A model generated the notes under the pieces. That model was not told where the DNA came from and did no database searches. It saw only the letters and a list, made by a program, of their open reading frames with translations. A program made the translations under genes and the position numbers. From CAZLWF01 sp031972835 (GTDB lineage: Bacteria > Patescibacteriota > Minisyncoccia > Phycocordibacterales > UBA9973), in NCBI GenBank assembly GCA_031972835.1, contig DALYDX010000006.1, positions 1 through 48,875 of the forward strand: 48,875 nucleotides of DNA, in the 5' to 3' direction. Shown in pieces: positions 22,704-29,000 of this stretch. Within the stretch, counting starts at the first letter, position 1, and every line of letters starts with the position of its first letter.

Positions 22704-23135
22704 TTACTTACCATTTTCTAAAACCTGCTTAATATCTCCTATTGCTTCTTTACCCCAGAATTTCTCTCCGTAACTAAAATATTTATTTCTACCATTAACA
22801 TTCTCCCAACCCTTTAATCCCTTGCCGTACCCAAGCCCACCACGAAAGAGATTACCGTACTCTACCAAGGTAACATTAGAAGATTTTAGATTTCTTATGC
22901 AGAAACCAAGAAAAAAGGATTTTATATAATCCTCACCAACTTCCAATTTAAAACTGAAAGGAACCACAGTTATAATTATTCCTATTATCCAAAATCCAAT
23001 TAGACCAAATAGTTTATTATCATCTAGAGGAATATTTTCAACGATTACCGGGAGAGTCAATCCGAGGAATATAATTAAGAGTAAGACAAGGCCGTTTATT
23101 AAGTTGTAAGTTTTGTTGGGTTTATAAATTTTCAT
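22704..23135 (-). CDS. Two-pass membrane protein, possible immunity protein
   Basis: 143 residues. Two membrane segments (about 12-32 and 42-60) are followed by a small soluble domain (FKLEVGEDYIKSFFLGFCIR, GKEAIGDIKQVLENGK) like a bacterial PH-type fold. Its place downstream of the orphan RHS tip suggests an immunity or accessory role. No family assignment is certain. Confidence 0.55.
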   Translation of the reverse strand: MKIYKPNKTYNLINGLVLLLIIFLGLTLPVIVENIPLDDNKLFGLIGFWIIGIIITVVPFSFKLEVGEDYIKSFFLGFCIRNLKSSNVTLVEYGNLFRGGLGYGKGLKGWENVNGRNKYFSYGEKFWGKEAIGDIKQVLENGK

Positions 23136-23205
23136 AAATTATTTCTTACTCTTTTTATAGAAATGGGATCAGCCACTATTTTTTCTAATTTTTTGTATGT
23201 CTTGT

Positions 23206-23394
23206 TTATTCATTTTTTATATTAAAGTCTATAGTCGTAAAACATGTGCAATTAGGAACAGGGCACCTTATCTCGCCACCTTTAGAGAAATCACTTGTAT
23301 CATATGCAATTACTATGTGTGGATCAAAAAGATGTCCGCATTGTTCACAGTTCTTACTTTCATTATCTATGTTATTTTGGCTTTTCTTTATCAT
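23206..23394 (-). CDS. Small zinc-ribbon-like protein
   Basis: 62 residues with C-x2-C (CEQCGHLFDPH) and a second cysteine cluster (RCPVPNCTC), compatible with a zinc ribbon. It lies 11 nt downstream of the putative immunity gene at 23406-23774, in the same orientation. It is short and unrecognised, so it may be a fragment. Confidence 0.45.
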   Translation of the reverse strand: MIKKSQNNIDNESKNCEQCGHLFDPHIVIAYDTSDFSKGGEIRCPVPNCTCFTTIDFNIKNE

Positions 23395-23405
23395 TCTATT
23401 AAAAG

Positions 23406-23774
23406 TTATTTATCAAAAATTGGATAGTTTTTTGGTAAATCAAAATATGTACTAATCTCAAAAAAGACAGGTTTATTCTTTAATTCAACAAACTTTAAGG
23501 AAGATGTATCTTGAATAGAATATCTATCAAGTATTTCTTTATTCACTTCTTTTACTTCTCCAGTGTTACATAGATAATATTCTTCGTTTTCATTTTTTGT
23601 ATCCTTCTGAAAGAGTAAAACTTTATCACCTATTTCCACTTTTAGTTCCATGTTTTTTAAGTTCAGTAAAATATACTCTGGCGTTAGTGTTACTTCTCTT
23701 TCATTTCCAGGAAAATCGTCTTGAAAGGACACTTCTACTTTTGGTAATGATTGAAGATAGTCTAGTGTATACAT
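23406..23774 (-). CDS. Putative immunity protein for the orphan RHS tip
   Basis: 122 residues, acidic and soluble, with predicted beta-rich content (KVEVSFQDDFPGNEREVTLT, VEIGDKVLLFQKD, FVELKNKPVFFEISTYF). No family recognised. It starts 4 nt after the stop of the orphan RHS tip, the usual place for a cognate immunity gene. The assignment rests on position only. Confidence 0.5.
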   Translation of the reverse strand: MYTLDYLQSLPKVEVSFQDDFPGNEREVTLTPEYILLNLKNMELKVEIGDKVLLFQKDTKNENEEYYLCNTGEVKEVNKEILDRYSIQDTSSLKFVELKNKPVFFEISTYFDLPKNYPIFDK

Positions 23775-23778
23775 AATT

Positions 23779-24388
23779 TTATTTTTTAAATTTGTAAGGA
23801 TTTTTTTGAACAGGTTTAAATAATGTTTCTAATTGTCCAGCACTTAGTCCGTCAAGATTTGCATGGAAAGGATTTCCTAAACTTTTTATTGAATCTGGTA
23901 CTATCTTTCCACCAAGACTAGTTATACTTCCAATCGTGCTTTTACCATACTCCCCATATTGGGATATAGGACCAATTTTAAGCATGTCATCAATACTACC
24001 GCCTGTGGTGACTGATATACCGGTTAACGGATCACTAGTAGACGGATTTAGGCCAGCTTTGTATTCATTGCTACCTCTTAAGAAACTTTCAGATGAGCAA
24101 TTTCCACCTCTACATACCAAATTGTTGTCTGCCGCCTTTGAAAGATCCGTTATATTATCTGCTTTATTTGCTACCCGTCCCATCATACCTAATCCGGTAA
24201 CTCCTGGAATCGCTGCCCCACCTATATCCAAGCCGAGTGCCTTTATCTCTTGCCTTACATTGCCCCCAGTCACTGCTGCATGAATAATTCTAACGGTATC
24301 ATACGCAATAAAGCCAATGTCAACAACCGTATCAATAATATTTCCGTCAGGATCTATATATTTGAATGGATTATTTCTCGCATAGGGT
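23779..24388 (-). pseudogene. Orphan RHS C-terminal tip without N-terminus
   Basis: The frame reads YARNNPFKYIDPDG from 24385 onward, the end of the RHS core, then about 190 residues of a tip unlike the main protein's. The frame is closed upstream by a TGA within the adjoining RAYT repeat, and the only in-frame start (GTG at 24273) falls inside the tip. The tip has NLVCRGGNCSSESFLRGS and GNPFHANLDGLSAGQLETLF. I have the impression of a small-protein family with that pattern but cannot name it. It looks like a displaced toxin cassette that recombination with the main gene could bring back. Confidence 0.75.
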
Positions 24389-24411
24389 AAAAGGGGTCAG
24401 GTACCTTTTTT
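24389..24411. repeat. RAYT unit boundary, left inverted repeat
   Basis: AAAAGGGGTCAGGTACC followed by six T. It is the reverse complement of the repeat at 25077-25100. It contains the transposase stop codon (TGA at 24399-24397) and directly abuts the RHS core remnant. Confidence 0.9.
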
Positions 24412-25059
24412 GGGTCGTCCACGTGGACGAATTGTCGCTTCAAGTCCTAACTTTTTAATCATACCACCTACCCATAAATCTCTGCCATACGGCCTTCCTT
24501 TTTTAACTGAAAGATGGATCACTTTCTCATCCGGTTGCTTCGCATTCACAAAGGACAAATAGTCTTTTGGCATTTCAATTGGCCATGATGATAAAAAATT
24601 ATCCTTCTTGCTGAATAATCGACGATAGAGACTTCCGTACTTCCAATTCTCAGCTCTACGTACCAATTTTGCACGAAGAGGGTTTCTCTCAACATATTTA
24701 ATAACAGAAAGGAGATGTTTGTTTTTTTCGATGATAAAAGACTTGTATCGGCCTTGGTAGAGATGCCCGGTTCCAATAGTTTTCTGCTCTCTGTGCCAGC
24801 GTTGTGTATGAGTGAGAGTAATCCATTGCATGAACCTTTGTAGATCCCCTGTTTCTTTTGGATACAGTACGAGATGAAAATGATTAGGCATAAGCGTATA
24901 TGCCAATAGACGCATGTCGTACTTTTTCTGTCCCTCCCTGAGTATTTCTTCAAAAAGAATGTAGTCTTCTTCTTTAAAGAAAATTGGCAATCGAGCGTTT
25001 GCACGATTGATGATGTGGTAACAATAATTTCCTAGAGATACACGAGGAAGTCGTGGCAT
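24397..25059 (-). CDS. REP-associated tyrosine transposase (RAYT, Y1/HUH)
   Basis: 220 residues, complete. The HUH motif is in MPNHFHLVLYP, and the catalytic Tyr lies in the helix ending IKYVERNPLRAKLVRRAENW. The N-terminus LPRVSLGNYCYHIINRANAR is the typical TnpA_REP opening. The tail ends GRPKKGT, encoded by the boundary repeat itself. The enzyme cuts and joins single-stranded DNA at REP-like hairpins. A -10 box (TGATACAAT, 25066-25073) lies 6 nt before the ATG, inside the element, so it is self-contained and leaderless. Confidence 0.95.
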   Translation of the reverse strand: MPRLPRVSLGNYCYHIINRANARLPIFFKEEDYILFEEILREGQKKYDMRLLAYTLMPNHFHLVLYPKETGDLQRFMQWITLTHTQRWHREQKTIGTGHLYQGRYKSFIIEKNKHLLSVIKYVERNPLRAKLVRRAENWKYGSLYRRLFSKKDNFLSSWPIEMPKDYLSFVNAKQPDEKVIHLSVKKGRPYGRDLWVGGMIKKLGLEATIRPRGRPKKGT

Positions 25060-25065
25060 GAAACT

Positions 25066-25071
25066 ATTGTA
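25066..25071 (-). promoter_or_regulatory. -10 box of the RAYT gene
   Basis: TACAAT preceded by TGA, 6 nt upstream of the ATG and within the RAYT unit. This predicts a leaderless transposase mRNA. Confidence 0.5.
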
Positions 25072-25076
25072 TCATG

Positions 25077-25100
25077 AAAAAAGGTACCTGACCCCTTTTT
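25077..25100. repeat. RAYT unit boundary, right inverted repeat
   Basis: AAAAAAGGTACCTGACCCC plus a T-run. It pairs with 24389-24411 to define a unit of about 712 bp. Confidence 0.9.
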
Positions 25101-25322
25101 CTTCAGAATGCTACTATTGAGATACTTATTACTTGGAGAATACTTTGTTGCCACATAACCACCTGCGAGTACTGCCAAAGATCCAGAAATCATAGAAAGT
25201 GTATATTGAGCACTTTCATAATTAGGACCAACGATAATTACCATGATGGAAGTCAACACAAATGTTGCTACTAAGTCTGTAAGTAATCCAAATAATATTG
25301 CTTTTATATGAAGATTTTTCAT
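25077..25322 (-). pseudogene. Membrane protein truncated by the RAYT unit
   Basis: The native part runs from MKNLHIKAILFGLLTDLVATF to about KYLNSSILK, roughly 75 residues with two membrane segments (8-30 and 38-58). After that the frame enters the RAYT repeat and continues for about 22 foreign residues to a stop at 25032. The original C-terminus is not adjacent on the other side of the element. It starts 1 nt after the preceding gene and may have been an immunity protein. Confidence 0.65.
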
Positions 25323-25323
25323 T

Positions 25324-25674
25324 TTATTGATTGCTGTTAATTATTCCTTTAATTTTTTCAGAAAGCTTTTGTGAATCTTCCCATTTATAATCAGTAATTG
25401 TCTCAATTTCAATTGGGTCCAAAGTTTTACACGCTTCCTTATATGTATGGTAGAAATCAGACCAAATGTCCACCGGAGCAACAATCCTTGTTCCATTAGT
25501 TAGATAGTCAAAAAACTTTTTTTGACTTATAAGGTGGTCATTTGTACTTTCAATGGGTCGCCCTAACTCGTCCCAATTTTTATATCCTAAACCTAATCCT
25601 GAAATGGCATGATATACAATGTCATTCATCATTTTTATATCTTCTGGTTTAAAGTCAAATTCAATTATTTTCAT
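25324..25674 (-). CDS. Putative immunity protein, unknown family
   Basis: 116 residues, soluble and acidic, with conserved-looking KIIEFDFKPEDIKMMND and DIWSDFYHTYKEACKTLDPIEIETI. No family recognised. It lies in the small-gene string downstream of the RHS toxin gene, which is where spare immunity genes collect in polymorphic toxin loci. The role is inferred from position. Confidence 0.5.
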   Translation of the reverse strand: MKIIEFDFKPEDIKMMNDIVYHAISGLGLGYKNWDELGRPIESTNDHLISQKKFFDYLTNGTRIVAPVDIWSDFYHTYKEACKTLDPIEIETITDYKWEDSQKLSEKIKGIINSNQ

Positions 25675-25733
25675 TTTTATTTTAAGTAATCACTATTAAC
25701 ATATGACTTTCCTGCAGACTTAATGAAAATGCT

Positions 25734-26000
25734 TTACTTAGCAAATTCTTTTTCGACTCTATCTTTTATAATTTTTACTTTATTTATATCAATGTAGGTT
25801 TCAGATCCAAATGATTTCTGAAAGATATCAAAAATATCCTGAAACAAATCATCAAATTTCCTTTTCTCTAGTAGAGACAGTATTTCCATCGACTGTGAGG
25901 AGTATTCGTCCAGTGGAGATCCCAACGCAATTAAACCTACAGGATCAGCCTCATTTACAATTTTTATTATATTTTCTAAATTTTCTTTATTGTTATTCAT
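25734..26000 (-). CDS. Putative cognate immunity protein (DUF1871-like)
   Basis: 88 residues, helical. The segment IIKIVNEADPVGLIALGSPLDEYSSQSMEIL has the ...DP.GL...G.P.DEY..E pattern of small DUF1871-type proteins. It begins 8 nt after the stop of the RHS gene, the strongest position for the cognate immunity protein. Similar small proteins accompany many contact-dependent toxins. Binding to the tip is untested. Confidence 0.6.
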   Translation of the reverse strand: MNNNKENLENIIKIVNEADPVGLIALGSPLDEYSSQSMEILSLLEKRKFDDLFQDIFDIFQKSFGSETYIDINKVKIIKDRVEKEFAK

Positions 26001-26008
26001 AATTTACT

Positions 26009-29000
26009 TTAATTACTTAGAGCTTTCTTTAAAAGAGAGCTTACTTGTGTGTTAAATTCTTTATTAGTGTAAGTAGTCACAATTTTACCAACATTGTTCA
26101 ATACGACAGCTGCGTCCTGGGTTAGGAAGTATGTTGTTCCTCCTTTCTGTTCAAGAGTGACTAGAGGATTTTTTACTGTGTTCAAAAGAGCTTGTGGACT
26201 AACGCCTCTTTGGATGGTTTGATTAAGACCATGCTCTGTAAAACCGCTAATGGCTGCTGATCTATTCTCTACAACTCTTCCGAGACTACCAAAGCCTTCA
26301 CCCAATCTAAGACCTTTGGCAATATTTGCTTCTCCTCCTATTCCCATTGTTCCTACAAAAAATATTCCGCTTCCAATCATATCTCCTCGACCCACATCCG
26401 ATGCGCTTTTGAAGTCTTGCCCCACATTTTGTACAGTTTGCGGGATATTATGAACTGTCTCTGGTAAGTTCTTAATATAATTTCCAATCGCTTTTGCTGC
26501 AGCGACTGGATGGAATACTGCATTTACTGTTCCTGCTACAGTATTCACTGTGTTTTCTCCAATACTTAGAAGTGCTGAGCCAACGTAATCGATAGGTTTT
26601 TCTCCTGTGGGATCTGCATATTTGAATGGGTTATTTCGGGCATATGAATAGGAATTCCACATCTGTGGATCTAATATAAATTCCTTCGGAGTTGCCCAAA
26701 ACTGTTTATCCTGACTAATAAACCTATTGTACTTCGTATTCAAGTATCTCGCTTTTGCGTATTCAAGTCCAGTGTCTTCGTCTCGAAGATGTCCTGTAAA
26801 CTTATGACGTTCCTTGAAAGAGCCTGCAAGAGTATCTACTCTACCTTCTCCAAATGGATAGTAGTCTACTAGTTCATCCTGTGTTCCTGTACTTGAGGTC
26901 ATAACCGATGAACCAAATAAGTGATCGGTATGTGCATAGTGAGGAGTTATTGTTCCTGCATTGTCTTCAATAGTAGCGATGAGTTCGTCTCCGAGGTAGA
27001 GTGATTTCTTTTTCAAAGTTCCAGTGACTTCATATTCCTTGCTTGGGGTGATTGTTGTCGCAGTAGGGTTCACATATGTCATACGGTCACCACTGTGATC
27101 ATATGTATATGACATAGTGTTTGCTCCAACCACTGTTTGGGTTAATTCATTTTTATAATTCCATGTATTAGTTAGAGCACCGTTGCCTAACATGTTTCCA
27201 TTTTGATCATAAACCCTGTTTACTCCTCCTATCTTTGTTGCAGCATGAGGGTTCGCATAGCTTGAACCAGCGGAACCATTGTATTGTGTCGTTGGATATA
27301 CAGTTCCTCCAGTGCCTGTTACAGAAGTGATATTTCCGATTGAGTTATATGCGAAAGTCTGGTTGTATGCAGTTCCAGTACCAAGACTTGTCGCGTTTAT
27401 ATATGTGAGACGATGGAGGTTATCATATGTCATTGCAAATGTCTTTGCTCCTCCTGTTGCACCACTATCAACAAGATTTGTGATATTGCCAACAGTGTCA
27501 TATGTATATGCAATACTCTGGAATGTTGACCCACCCGTCTTTGCAGTCACTTTATTTGTGAGACGGTAGAGTTTTGTCGAATCGAAAGTATTTGTTGTTG
27601 TCACTCCATTTTGGTATGCAAGATATTTAACTTGATCTGTCGGAGCGTAATCTACATCAGTAAGGACATTGGTCCAGCTTCCTCCGACTTCTTTTCTCTG
27701 CATTGTCTCCTTTAGTCCCGCAGAGTTGAAGGTATACCTCATCTGTGATGAATCTGGGAGCTGCATTTGTGTGATACTTCCTTGTCTGTCATAAATACGA
27801 GAAGTTGTGTATCCAGTTCCTGAAATTGTTCTTGTGTCCGACTTTATGAGTCCATTTGGAGTATAAACATATGTAGTTGCTACTCCTCCTAAAACAGTTG
27901 CAGAGCAAAGATATCCTATTCCTTCGGTGCATGAATCATATGTATAGGTGATCTCAGTTCCTGTTCCTCCTGTCCAATTCTCTGTAAGCTGTCGATTTAT
28001 ATCATCATATGTGTAATTCACAGTATCACCCTTTGGAGAAACAGACTGTGCCATGTTTCCAGAAGCATCATAAGAATAAGTCCATGCACCAAATGTTGTA
28101 TCTCCGACAGCATGTAAATCTTCTGCGCTTAATCTATTGCCAATACCGTCATAAGTGAAGTTTCTTATGTTTGACAAAGAATCAGTAATTTTAGTAAGCA
28201 TTCCATTTAAATTCCATTCATAGTTTGTGGTATATGAACTCGCTCCATCATGCTCAATTACACTAGTTAGATTACCTCGCGCATCATTGATATAATCTTT
28301 CACCTTTCCTAATGGATCAGTAGTGGTAGTCATCCATTGATCGTATGAATTTGTTGTTGTCCCAAGATTATTTACGATTGTAAGCGGACGCTTGAGAGCA
28401 TCATATGTGTAATTTGTATACAATGATGCAGTTCCTGTAGGAGACTCGTATGAAGTACCAGTATCTGTATATGGCAAAGATTCTTTTTCCACCAATCCAA
28501 GTTCATTGTATACAGTATCTTTAACTGAGTAGTCTCCAGAATCCTCCATCTCTGTTCTTACCTGTACTGTTCGTCCAAATCCATCTATATATGAATAAGA
28601 TGTCCGAGCAATTGTTGAATCAAGATAATCATTCTTTGTAACGGAATGTGGGAAAGATGCATCGTTGTATGCATATGTGGTCTTGGTTACCTGACTTCCA
28701 CTAGTTGGATCAGAAATTTTTTCTTCAAGCGGACGATCGAATCCATCGAGAACTTTTTCTATTTTTGACCCATTTGAATCAGTTGCCTCGATAGCACTTC
28801 CAGAAGAGTAGTCATAAGAATATGTTGTCGCTTGTGATAATGGATTGGTAATTGTTAATGGATATAATCCATATGAATCATATGTTGTGTAAGTAGTAAC
28901 CTTATTTCTTGGATCTGTTTCAGTTGCTACTGTTCCATTTGCATTATATGACTTCTTCCATGTCTGATAAGTTGTGCCAGTTACCCATTTTTGTTCTTTT

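Larger units (their letters stand above)
24389..25100 (-). mobile_element. RAYT transposon unit
   Basis: The transposase gene with its own -10 box, bounded by near-perfect inverted repeats of about 23 bp. It separates a truncated membrane-protein gene on the right from the orphan RHS tip on the left. No target duplication is evident, as expected for HUH elements. Confidence 0.85.

Noticed and set aside
24274..24546. GTG at 24273 as a genuine start of a 164-residue protein
   Set aside because: The upstream codons continue the RHS core motif in the same frame, so the GTG is only an internal valine codon of a tip.
27279..27569. Antisense frames within the RHS gene
   Set aside because: They mirror the repetitive coding sequence and have no promoters or recognisable proteins.
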